A stretch of 20,960 bases of DNA from Chrysochromulina tobinii. Taxonomy: Eukaryota > Haptophyta > Prymnesiales > Chrysochromulinaceae. Positions 1 through 10,151 of this stretch are shown piece after piece (the stretch's first letter is position 1; every line of letters starts with the position of its first letter). The notes under the pieces were generated by a model. The model was not told the origin of the DNA. It ran no database searches and was given only the letters and a program-made list of their open reading frames with translations. The stretch spans positions 1 to 20,960 of the forward strand of contig JWZX01002196.1 in NCBI GenBank assembly GCA_001275005.1, in the 5' to 3' direction. Made by a program: the position numbers and the translations under genes.

Positions 1-1107
1 AGAGAGATTGAAGAGTCGGGCAATCCCTCCACCACGCTCCCCCCCTGCCCTCACAGCGCGCGCTGTCTCTCCAACCCGCCACGCGCTCTCGCCGCCACGT
101 CAGACTAAACGCTGACTAAACTCTGACTAAGCCCGCCACGTCAGTGACTATAAAACGGCCGACGGAAAGCTCACAATCGCACCCGCGCCGCACTTCAGGA
201 CACGTGAGCGGTTGTCAGCCGTGTTGGAAAGGTCCCGACATAGTCCCGACGTGTGCCCGGTCGGTACGCACGCGTGGCCCCTGGCCTGTGGCGTGTGGCT
301 GTGGTATATGGGTTCACCATGCGTGCTCCTTGGGGCGCTGTTTATTTGTGGTGTGAGCCAATTGGTTCGAATTGGTTTCGTCCGCGGAGGATTTGAATCC
401 GTGCGAGCTCCGACCCGCCGCGAGCTCCAGCTCGGAATCAGCCATGAAAAGGAGCCACGGCGGCTAAAATATGTCGGGCCATACGCTTGCATGATGTTCG
501 CAGCTTTTTGATATTAGCACGGCCATACTGCGACGTGCGAGTCTACAATAATCGCGTGTGTTACTGCGAGTGTTACAAAAATCGCGAGCGGGCCCGGCGT
601 GCCGTCGGCCACCGCGCGTGTGCCGGCTGCCACCCGTAGCCGCCCGGCCGTCGTCTCTCAGCGTCGTCACCGGCGTCAGACGGTCTGAGACCGGACGCGT
701 GACCGCTTTTCACACGTCGGCGCACCCTCCGGCCCGCACCGCGTGCCGAGACCGGACGGAGGGGCCCGCGCGCACAGCTCCCAGCTCCTGTGTTACGACT
801 ACACGCCGCGACGCCGGGCGCCGGCGTCGTCAGACAGGCTTCGTTCCCAGCAGCACATGCCGGCGACGACGTAACGCAGCTTTTTGTAACACATGCGGAC
901 GCCGGCCCTCAACTTGAATCACTTCTAGTTGACAACTAGTCCTCATCCATCCTGTGGGTCAGCCTGACACCGCTCCGCTGCGACCTGCGTGCTGGCGCTG
1001 CTCAAGGCCTCAAGCTACACTCTCGCCCAGCGGGTCCCTCGCCCCTGGACCCCACGCATCCGTTCTTCCGCCCCGACAGTCCGAGGGTGCTTCCGTCGCG
1101 TGTCGTC
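1..1107. other. Left-edge region without a convincing gene
   Basis: No open frame here has a recognisable domain or a clear coding signature. The longest frames are arginine-, proline- or cysteine-rich translations of GC-rich DNA. A frame open on the plus strand from about 146 to 511 contains a hydrophobic stretch but matches nothing I know, and its third-base composition is mixed. The stretch should include the 3' untranslated region of the minus-strand gene ending at 1108. Short repeats seen are a 12-mer (CGCAGCTTTTTG) at 499-510 and 875-886, an 11-mer (GAGACCGGACG) at 687-697 and 748-758, and the elements at 92-156 listed separately. Confidence 0.6.
92..156 (+). promoter_or_regulatory. Possible promoter: two ACGT elements and a TATA-like box
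   Basis: CCGCCACGTCAG occurs at 92-103 and again at 133-144. Read on the other strand it contains TGACGTGG, a typical bZIP-type ACGT core. CTATAAAA follows at about 148-155. Between the two ACGT copies, the CTGACTAA-like motif occurs three times at 10-11 bp spacing (about 103-130). A plus-strand promoter is one reading. The other is the 3' end of an intron entering from the left, because CTGAC is a branch-point-like motif and CAG at 142-144 could be an acceptor. No downstream gene is convincing enough to decide. Confidence 0.25.
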
Positions 1108-4100
1108 CTACTTGCCACGATACTCCTCAAAAAACCGCCAGCAAATGAAGCCCTTGCCCTGCTGCTCGCTGTACCGCTCGACGCCGCGCTGCAGCTTCTC
1201 CTTTTGCTGCACGTAGTAATCGAGCACAGTCTGCGCAACCTCCTGCTTCGAGAGCAGCTCCATGAGGATGTACTGTTCTACAAAGTAGGGTCCGAAAGCA
1301 TCGACGCCCTTGCCCTTGGCGCCAGTCTTGTCGACCAGCACAAAGCCCAGCTCATCCGCCACAAACTGGATGTCGTTGGCGAGCGGGTGGCTTGGTAGGT
1401 CGTGTGGGTTGAACTGGTCTTTCATGCCGAGCAGGTACACGCCAGGGCGGACGCCAGCCAGCGTGTACTGCGGCGTTTGGCGCACGTGGCTAGCCAGCAC
1501 TTGCACGTCGAGCGCCGCCGCGCCGCTGCTCGAGCCGCCGCCGGACGTGCCGCCGCCACCGAGTCCCTTTGTAACGTCCGCCTGGGCGATGTCGTCGACA
1601 GTGCGCAGAAACTGCTCACGAACCCGCGGCGCGGAGCTGGTCTCGATCTCGGCGGCGAGCTCGCGCACCTCGCTCGAGATGTACTCGGCCATGATGTGGT
1701 GTGAGTAGAGGAACTGGACTGTGGGGAAGAGATTGATGTAGCGGCGCTCGCCCTTGACGGTGTAGCGCACCTTGAAGATGGGCTTCGCGAGGGGCAGCCC
1801 GAGCCAGAGCTTTGGCTTGTCCGCGCTCGGGATGAGCGTGTCGTGGAAGTAGTTGTCGCTCTCGGCGAGCAGTGAGAGTTGGTTGCGCTTGTCGAAAGCC
1901 TGCATCGTGTCGGCATCGTGGCTCTTGTTCTGCTGCTTCTGCTTCTGCTTCTGCTGCTGCTTCGTATACGAAATCTCCATGGTCCCCTCTACGTCCCCTG
2001 AGAGATGCCGTAGGAACTCGTCGTGCACATCGCCTGAGAGCGCCTTGCGCTGCTCAAACTTCATCGTGACGATGTGGCGGAGGAGCGTCTGCACCACGGC
2101 GGGGCTCAGCACTGCTCTCGATACGGCGGGGACGGCGGAGCGTGAGAACTTGGTCGCGAGGATGTGCGTGAGCATCGAGAGTGGCGCCGACGTGCCGCAG
2201 ATGGCGCGGCTCAGGTTGCCCTCGTGCTTCGCCACCTTGGCGCCGATGGTCATCTCCATCTTCTCGAGGAACACGTTGACAATCTCATCGGCGAAGTAAA
2301 ACTTGTCCTGCGACAGGTTGAAGAGCGACACGAGTGTCTGGTAGATGGACGAGAGGTTGCCAGCCATCTTGCGGTCGCAATTGTGCACGTACAGCTGACG
2401 CGTGAGCGCGAGCTCCTTGATGTCGACGTACCCGCTCGGTGCGGGCGGCAGCGCGTCCGCGCGCGAGGCACTCCCTGCGACCTCGAGCATGCCAGTGCTC
2501 ACCACAGCGCCACACCCGACCTCGAGCCCACTCTTGTAGATCGAGAAGCGCGTCGCGTTCATGGTGCGCGAACGGCCCATCGCCTGCCAGATCTTCGAAA
2601 AGTCGTCCACGTCATGGGCGAGGACGACCGACTTGAAGAAGAGAGGACGGCCGAACTGCTTCTGATACGCGAGCTGGAAGGGGACATCCTTGCCGATCAC
2701 GTTGCGATTGTCGACGAAGAAGAAGACCCGCTCGCGCAGCGCCGCGCCGTACGTCTTGCACAGGTGCTTGTAAAACTCCTCATCAAACTGCACGTCGTTG
2801 TCCGAGTCCATGTAGAGCACCCGGTCCGCCCCATCCGCCTGGTCGATGTGGTAGAGGAAGTGAAAACGATCCGACCCAAAATGGCGCACGAGCAGGTCAC
2901 GCACCTCGTGGATGGTCGTCTTTTTGAAGACGCCGCACAGATCGACGAGCACGTTGAAGCCCGCGAGCGACGCCTCCGCGCCGCCCTCGTCCGTCATGCT
3001 CTCGGCGCACGGCTTGGCTCCCGACAGCTGTGAACGCACCTGTGAACGCACCCGGCCGACCTCGCCCTCGCTCTCGATGCTCCCGGCCGACTCGCGCCCC
3101 TCGCGCTTGGCGAGCTGCATGGTGCGCGCGAGGTCGGTGAGCCACTGCTCGGCCTCACGCTCCAGGACCGTCGCCAGGATGGCGAGCTCGTCCAAGCCGC
3201 CTTGCATGAAGGCCGAGTGCACGTACTCGACAAGCACATTCGAGTTCTTGCCCTGGAAGCGCTGGAAGCGTTCTTTGAAAGCATCGGTCGGCAACTGCTC
3301 CGACGCGTAGACGTAAAAGGAGCGGTCGATCATGTCCGGGATCGCATCCTCACGCCGGCTCCGAAGGAATGCAAACGTCGGGTAGTTGTCGATGAAGGGC
3401 GTGCCGGTGAAGCCGATGCAGTCAAAGTTGAAGATGACGTCGATCGAGTTGACCGAGCGTGAGCGGTCACGAATCTCCATTCGGCGCAAGATGATCTCGT
3501 ACAAGTAGCGCATGAGGCCGTCCCGCGTCTCGGGATGCTTGAGCACGAGAGCGGAGAGCGACGTGTGCCCGTACACGAGGCCGTCGTAGTCGAGGAAGTG
3601 GAGGTGCTGCTGCCAGTACTCGAAGCTGATGAACTTTCGCTCCTGCTGGAACAGGTCGTCGTACTTGGCCACGTCCTCCATCAGGATGTAGTAGGTGAGG
3701 TAGATGGTGCGCTCCACGTCCGAGTAATAGCTCCCCGGCATCGCGCGGTTGACGGACGCGTACGGGCGCGCGATGAGCGAGCGGTAGCCCTCAATGTCCT
3801 GAGCGATGTTGGTCGTGCAGTGCCGGAGGGTCTGCTCGTTGAAGATCCCGAAGCTCTTGTTGATCGAGCGCGACTTGTCTTGAATCTCGACATGGATGGA
3901 CGCGAGCTTCGCATGCAGTTCCGTCCAGTACTCGGGGTTGGCCGTGCTAGGCCCACGCAGCTCGTCCGGTAACGGCCGGCCATGGTAGACGGCGCGGCTC
4001 ACCTGATGAGGAATGAAATCAGAGGTCATCAGAGGTCATCAGAGGTCATCAGAGGGCGCGGCTCACCTCGAAGTACCGCTCAAGTGTTCCCTTGGAGAAG

Positions 4101-7100
4101 GCGTTCGCCTTGTTGGAGCAGATGTTGAAGACGAGCTTGTCTGCGTCGAGAAAGTCGTCCACCTCGTCGACCACAATCAGAAAGTGCTCGCGGTGCGGCC
4201 GGACCTTGGCGCAGATCTCGTCGTACGTGAGCGCCTTTTTGAACTGGTTGAACGACGAGATGAAGATCTGCTTCATCGGGCGAGCGGCACCTCCTGCCGC
4301 GGGGCGCTGCAGCCCGAAGCGCCCCGTCGCATTTGGCACGAGCTGCACGTCCTCGTGTAGCAGCGCCATAATGTCGTCGTACACGCGGTACTCCTGCTTG
4401 AAGTTGAGCGACAGGCAGTACCGGAAGACCTGGGCGCGCGCGTCGGGCACCAAGTGCTCGGGCACAAGGACCACAAGGACGTGCTTGGGAGCACCGCCTC
4501 TCGAGAGGCGCTCGTGCGCCTCGACATTGTTCGAGAGGAAGAGCTGGCAGAGCAGCGGCAGGATCACCTTCGTCTTCCCGGAGCCCACCTCCGAAAAGTG
4601 GAAGCAGGCGTCCGCGGTCAGGATGTGGTGCAAGAAGGCCTTCTGCTTGTCGGTCGGCACGATCTGGTACGCGCCCTCTGCGAAGCGCTGGTAGCGCGTA
4701 AAGTTCTCGCAGAGCACGTCGATGAACTCGGTGAGCGGCCGGTCGGCGTGCTGGCGCAGGTCGAAGAACTGGCGCTCGAAGATGGCATCGTACTGCGGGT
4801 TCGAGCTCAGTTGGAGCGCGTACCGAATCGCTTCCTTCCATGGGCCCGTGATCTTGACGACACCATTCTCCTTCTCGATGAAGCCGAGCCGGATCGAAGC
4901 GCGGCGCAGGTAGACGAGCACGAGGATGAAGAAGGAGACGTTGCGAATATAGATCGCCAGGTCGAGCAGGTTGATGAGCTGCTGCTGCGACTGCACCTGC
5001 AGCAGGTAGTCGGGGAAGAAGACGACCGTCTTCGATTCGGTGCGTAGCTCGGAGAGCTTGCACGTCTTGAACACGTGCTCGTCGTTCAGGTCGATCAAGA
5101 TCTGCTCGGAGGTGATGAGCTCGATGAGCTCGTGCTTCATGCCGTAGTAGTTCTCGTTGAACTGGCCCGCCTTGTCCACCAAGTAGTGGATGTTTCGCGA
5201 GGTGAATAGGATGACGTCCTCCGAGTCGGCGTACTTGAAGCACGGGATGAACGAGATGGCCTCGTTGAAGAAGATCGTGGCCACCTGCACCGCGATCCGG
5301 TTGATCCGGATCCGCGTCTCGCTGGCCGCATTGACCTCAACGAGCAGCGCGTTGTCGGCGATGAAGATGAGGTACTGGTCGAGGTGTGCGGCGAGCGTCT
5401 CGCTCGTACGCCGAGTGGGTGCGACGAGCAACGACGAGTCGACGGCGCGCAGCACGTTGGAGATCTCAATGTACTTGACCATCGACTGCACGGGGGTCGC
5501 TGCGTCGAAGCGGACCACGTGCAGGTGGATCTCCGGCTGCAGCGGGCGCACGTCGAAGACGGCCAGCTCGCCGTACAGGACGAGCCCCCCCTTCTCCGAG
5601 AACGTATACTGCTCGGTCAAGTGCGCGAGGTACTCGGAGGTTGCCTTGGAGAAGTTGCGCGGGATGATGATGCGGTAGTCGCCGTTGCAACGCACCTTGT
5701 AATAGTCGACCTCGACGCTCTTGTTGATCTGACAGAGCGAGACGTAGAGCTTGCACATGAGCACGTACTGCTGGTTGGCCGGGTCGGCGTTCAGGCAGCG
5801 GATGAGCTCAAACGTCTTCGAGTTGACCGAAAAGTTCTTGTTCACGATGAATTTGTAACTCGCCTCGAAGAGGAGTTCCTCCACGCGCAATCTCGTGACC
5901 ACAAGGTCGGCCTGGTTCTTCTTGTCGAACTCGTTGATCCAGTTGGAGACCTCGACCTGCAGCTGTCGCTTGTCGACTGAGCGCGCCGCGCCACCGCCAC
6001 CGTCGCTGCGGCTGCTGCTGCTCGCACCGCCCGTCCGAATGCCCCTCGCTGAGGTCGCACCGTCGCCGCTCGCCGCGCGCAGCGACTGCAGCAGCGGCAG
6101 ATTGAGCAGCGACGCATAGTCCTCTGCGAGCCCAAAGTCGATGAGCAGGGAGAGCAGGCACAGATTGATCACGATGTCGTCGGACTTGAAGCGCACGCCG
6201 GCCGCGCGCGAGAAGAGGCCCACAATCAGCGAGCGCAGGTAGTTGTACTCGTACACGCGGTCCGTGAGCGCCACGATGTGCTTGCTCCCGCGCTTCTCAC
6301 GGCTCACGTACGGCATCGCCTCGCCAACCGATGTCGCGACGGCGAGGTCCATGTCGTTGCGCCCGTAGCCGACCGAAGGGGCCTCGATTGGCCCGTAGTG
6401 GTAGAAGGAGTGGCCCGGCTCGAAGAAGATCTTTTGGCACGAGATGGCGAGGAGCGCGCGGATGTCCTTACCGAAGACTTGCGTCGCGTTCAGATCCGGG
6501 TTGTGCCAGTAGCCTTCGGCCAGGCTCAGGAAGTGCATCAGGGTGTTGTATTTGGAATAGGTGTGCCCCTGCCCAACATGGATCGCGATCGTGTACTTTT
6601 GCTCGAGGTCCTGGGACGCGCCAAATGTCGACTGGTGCGAGCGCAGCGTCGAGCGCGCCATCTGGTTGATGCACTCCTTTTCGAACTCATACTCCTGCCG
6701 CCACGACTGCTTCGACATCATGTCGACCGAGTACCACGCCGTCTGCGTGAGGGCGTTCACCTCCTTCTCGGCGGGTACGAAGGGGCTCAGCCCGAGCCCG
6801 ACAAACTCGTTGAAGAAGGCGGCGCTCATAAACGACTCGAGGAAAAACTCGTAGTGCTTCGACGCCTGGAACTTGGCAAGCGTGAGGAACTTGTCGTAGT
6901 CGGGCAGCTTCTGCGTCGAAAAGTACGTCTTGCCCACGAGCAGCTCGTTGACCGCGTGCACACGCGCGAGCACCGCCTTGTCGTCGAAGTGCTTCTTGCC
7001 TGCCATCGAGACCAAGTCGATCTCGTACGTGTAGTGGTGCAGGTCGACGAGCTCGCGCTGCCCAATCTCGAACTGCGCCATGAAGTAGTAGTCGCGGTAC

Positions 7101-8710
7101 TTGTTGATCGCGCGCTTGGCCCCGACGCACTGCCTCACATGCGGCGCGAGCTCCTCGTAGAAAGCGAGCAGCTGGTTCTTGCGCAGCGAGTTGAACTCGG
7201 CGAAGCAGCCGATGTCGCCCGTGATGTTCGAGTAGAACCCGAACATCAGATTGGCCGCGCGGTACTTATAGTAATTCGAGCGCGCGAGCTTGAAGACGCC
7301 CTCTTCGATCTGGCAGACGGACTGGAGAGACTTTGTGTTGAGCGAGGAGGCTACCTCGCCCATAAGCTGGCAGCGCGCGTACGTGTGCAACATCTTGGTT
7401 TCGCGGTAGTACTGGAGCGTGCGCGAGTGCTGCAGCTCATAGTCGGGCACCGGCAGCCCCAGCTCCTCAAGGTATCCCGTGAAGACACCAAAATAGCTCG
7501 CGTGACGGTAGCGATGGAAGTCGCAGACCAAGTTGCTATTCGAGAGCGGGCGCAACAAGAGCGTCGACGAAGGCCCCTTTGTTGCCGAGGCAGCAGCAGC
7601 AGCGCCGGCGCCGCCTCCGCTACGATGCTCCACAAAAAACTCAAGGAGCAGCCGGCTCATGGCACTCGTGGCATCGCGCAGCTTGTCGGGGTAGCGCACG
7701 TCGACAGACTGGAGGTCGCCGTGCAGCTCGGTGCAGCCCACCTTGCAAAGCACCGCGAACAGGAACGTTTGGAAGTAGCACGTGTTGCCCGTCAGCTGCG
7801 TCGACATCGCGCGTGGGTCGCGCCGGCCGTTGATGAGCAGCCATCGGTTGAGGTTGAGGCCGAGGGGCTTCAATCGAACTTCGCTCAGTGAGTCGGGACC
7901 GTCGATCTTGTTGATGTTGCGCCACAGGTTGTAAATGGTCCGGCGCGTCGGATTGGAATTGTCGCCGGTGTAGTGATTCTTGTTCTCCTGGATGTGCGTG
8001 TTGTCGCCGTAGCCACACTTGAGCATCATGAAGAGTACAAACTTTTTGAACTCTTCGGGTTTGCTTATGTATCCAAGCGAGGGCTTCAGAGGGTCGTAGA
8101 AGATGAGCGAATGCTTCCCAAGCACCTGGAAGGCGGTGAAGTGCGCGTCGATGCAGCACGTCACGAGCATCTGATGTTCTGTCACGTGCTCCAGCAGATC
8201 CTCGTAAAGCATGTTCTTGCGATCGTAGAGCACGTTGTTGAGCATGTCCACCTCGAGGCAAGAGCTGAAGAACTGCGCGACCGAGTTGTAGTTTGAGTGG
8301 CCCTTGTCAAAGTAGCCATCCGAAGAGAATAACAGCAGCGGCGAGAACGTAAACGGATAGCACTCGAGCTCAACTTGACCACCCGATTCCTCCATGGGCG
8401 TGGCATCACCGGGCCCAACAAGACCTTCCATCATACGGCGGCGCTTCGGCGGTGACCGCAGATGGCGCGGAAGGAAGGCGTCCTGCGGCGTTTGAAAAAG
8501 CGCGCTCGCCACGCTATTCTCGTCCTGGGCGGGCTGGGCTGCCGCGCGGGAGGAGAGCACTGACTCGCGTCGTCGGCACTTCGAGAAATTCTTCGCATCG
8601 AAGGCGAGCGGGCGCCGTGGCGGGCATCTTCGAGCGCTCTGTCCGGCGAAAGGGTGGGCTGCTGTGCCCTTCATGCGAGTGTGCCGATAACACTTGAAGA
8701 TAACGCACAT
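1108..8710 (-). CDS. Giant protein: CE-clan-like cysteine peptidase region plus DUF3638-like SF2 ATPase/helicase
   Basis: Two exons, 8710-4067 and 4002-1108, join in phase 0 across a 64-bp GT-AG intron to give 2,512 residues. The N-terminal 110 residues are basic and low-complexity, so the true start could be a later Met (for example 8674). H190 (in HFTAF), D206 (in FYDPL) and Q305-x5-C311 follow the His-Asp-Gln-Cys order and Gln-to-Cys spacing of Ulp1-type CE-clan cysteine peptidases, although D-to-C is longer than usual. The ATPase part has a Walker A (GSGKT at 1376-1380), a Walker B (DEVDD from 1515), a GFTGT motif III-like segment near 1745 and a motif VI-like QAMGRSR from 2021. The order and local sequence resemble the DUF3638/DUF3645 family of very large eukaryotic proteins, some of them annotated as ubiquitin hydrolases. 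A K/Q-rich patch lies near 2225-2240 and a Gly/Ser linker lies further on. The gene boundaries and ATPase motifs are clear. The peptidase call is inference and the cellular role is unknown. Confidence 0.85.
4003..4066 (-). other. GT-AG intron, 64 bp, with a 10-bp tandem repeat
   Basis: The sense strand reads exon GAG|GTGAGC at the donor and CTCATCAG|GTGAGC at the acceptor. Removing it joins two long open frames in phase 0 (FE|VSRA), whereas read-through meets a TGA after five codons. The middle is CTCTGATGAC repeated three times plus a partial copy. The first 12 intron bases (GTGAGCCGCGCC) are identical to the first 12 bases of the downstream exon, so the two splice junctions lie in a direct repeat. 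Confidence 0.88.
4021..4054 (-). repeat. 10-bp tandem repeat inside the first intron
   Basis: There are three full copies plus a partial copy of AGAGGTCATC on the plus strand (CTCTGATGAC in transcript sense). Each unit carries TGATGA and a branch-point-like CTGAT. Because the period is 10, successive copies place TGA in successive reading frames. Confidence 0.95.
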
Positions 8711-8892
8711 CTTTCAGGGCACATAAGGGACACGCGTGTCGTCCGTCGACATATGCATCAGGGGACACTCACACGCCGTCCTCAGTTGAGTGAAGTTGTT
8801 GAGCGTGTGTGTGCACGTCTGCGAACATCTCTGCGTGCGCTGCACACCACACTTTCGCTGCGCGTCTCCGTGAGGGTGCGTGCACTTGCCAT

Positions 8893-10014
8893 CTAGGCGA
8901 ATAATGTCCCCCAGATCACGATGAAGAAGAAGAGCACCGCAAAGATTTTCATCATGAGCCCACGGTTACCCTGCATGTTGCGCCAATACAGCTGCAATTG
9001 CTCGTGCCCCATAGTCACATTGGCGAGCGACTCCTCGACGTTCTCGTCAACTCGCTGGATCATCTCGCCATGCGACTGCACCATCGTGCCGAGCTGCTGG
9101 AAGATGTTGCCGAGCTCCGCGATAGTCGTTTGAACGGACTCTACCGCCTGGGCTCGTGACTCGTAGTACGTGCTGTTCAGAGGTACCATCGCCTGCTGCT
9201 GCATCTGCATGCCACTCATGTCGATGGCCACCTCACCGCCACCGTCTCGTGGAGGCAGCCCTAGCGGCCGGGCGGCAGGGCTCGCCCACACTGCACCATC
9301 GCCGAAGTTGCCGCCGGCGCCGCTGCCGCCGTCCGCGCTGCTGCCGCCGCCGCCGAAGAGGGCGCCGCCGCCGCCGTTAAAGTCGGGAGGCGGCGCCGCG
9401 ACGCCGAGCTCGAAGATGGGAGCGGGCGGCAGCCCACGGCTCGCCGAAGCGCCGCCAAAGCCACCGGCGCTCGTGCAACTCCCCGGCGTGAGAGTGGCGC
9501 TAGCACGTCCCGGTGTCGCCGGGCACGCGCCGCCGCCTGGTGTGAAGGAGAACTGGTTGCGCCGGCTCTGGAGCAGCTGCATGTTGTTCGAGCGCGTATG
9601 GAGCACCTCCTGAAACTCCTTGGTCGCGTCCATTAGGCGCGTCTTGAGCGAGTCCATCACGCTCGTCGAGTGGCTTGCCCTCTGCTTCGCGCGGTCGGCC
9701 TTGGCGGCCGCCATCGCGCTCTGCAGCGAGGCGAGCTGCCCATTGATCGTTTGGATGTCCTGCTTGATGATCATCGTGAGCTCGTTGATCTCGATCGTCG
9801 GATCCTCAAAGAGGGACTGCGATTGCGCGAGCTGCGTCAGCTTGGACAGCTTGTCGGCGATCAAAGCGGTGCCGGCACCAATCTGCGACGCCGCCGCCGC
9901 AAACTCCGAGCGCTTGGAGGGCGGCCGCGACGATGAGATCTGGTGCTGCGCCTGCTGATGCGCACGCCGCGTCGCGACAATGCGCTGGAACTCGGCCGAG
10001 CGATCTAAGGCCAT
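8893..10014 (-). CDS. Syntaxin-5/Sed5-like Qa-SNARE
   Basis: The protein has 373 residues. The frame continues open further upstream, but the Met at 10014 is chosen because it starts MALDRSAEF, which matches the N-terminal Sly1-binding peptide of Sed5/syntaxin 5 (DR-T/S-x-EF), and the extension overlaps the neighbouring gene's 3' end. The segment around 64-95 (SLFEDPTIEINELT, IKQDI) is the Sed5-type Habc start. Residues about 155-265 are a Gly/Pro/Ala-rich linker. The SNARE motif spans about 283-345 and is followed by a C-terminal membrane anchor (about 354-372) with almost no lumenal tail. The expected role is vesicle fusion at the ER-Golgi and within the Golgi. At the zero ionic layer, where Qa-SNAREs carry Gln (Q226 in syntaxin 1A), this protein has H315 in MVQSHGEM. 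That substitution is unusual and is reported as a finding. Confidence 0.93.
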   Translation of the reverse strand: MALDRSAEFQRIVATRRAHQQAQHQISSSRPPSKRSEFAAAASQIGAGTALIADKLSKLTQLAQSQSLFEDPTIEINELTMIIKQDIQTINGQLASLQSAMAAAKADRAKQRASHSTSVMDSLKTRLMDATKEFQEVLHTRSNNMQLLQSRRNQFSFTPGGGACPATPGRASATLTPGSCTSAGGFGGASASRGLPPAPIFELGVAAPPPDFNGGGGALFGGGGSSADGGSGAGGNFGDGAVWASPAARPLGLPPRDGGGEVAIDMSGMQMQQQAMVPLNSTYYESRAQAVESVQTTIAELGNIFQQLGTMVQSHGEMIQRVDENVEESLANVTMGHEQLQLYWRNMQGNRGLMMKIFAVLFFFIVIWGTLFA

Positions 10015-10103
10015 TGTTGCTTGTGTGTAGAGTCGACCCGAGGGCGCCCATGGCCAAGCCCAGATTTTCGGAGTTGCTGTGAAAGATAGGTGTGAAATTT
10101 CAT

Positions 10104-10151
10104 GCGTACCCCTAGTCCACGTACCAAGCGTACCCCTAGTCCACGTACCAA
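10104..10151 (-). repeat. 24-bp tandem duplication across the stop codon of the thioredoxin-like gene
   Basis: Two adjacent 24-bp units (10104-10127 and 10128-10151) are identical. The right-hand unit encodes the last residues (WYVD) and the TAG stop at 10136-10138. The left-hand unit repeats them immediately downstream, including a second copy of the stop. Confidence 0.9.

Noticed and set aside
375-410. A tRNA T-arm-like GGATTTGAATCC
   Set aside because: The stem does not extend to five pairs around a proper seven-base loop on either strand, and no acceptor, D or anticodon arms are found at the right distances.
144-511. A small plus-strand gene at the left edge
   Set aside because: The frame has a hydrophobic stretch but mixed third-base use, no family resemblance and no clear start. 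It is mentioned only within the left-edge region.
6278-7891. A 537-codon open frame on the plus strand inside the giant gene
   Set aside because: It lies wholly antisense to well-supported coding sequence. Its protein is rich in V, R, L, E and H with no domain, as expected for the mirror frame of GC-rich codons. The same holds for the 289-codon frame at 2164-3033.
1108-8710. Origin of the giant gene from an integrated large DNA virus
   Set aside because: CE-clan peptidases and helicases occur in such viruses, but the gene has a GT-AG intron of the same type as a clear host gene, similar base composition to its neighbours, and no viral hallmark genes nearby.
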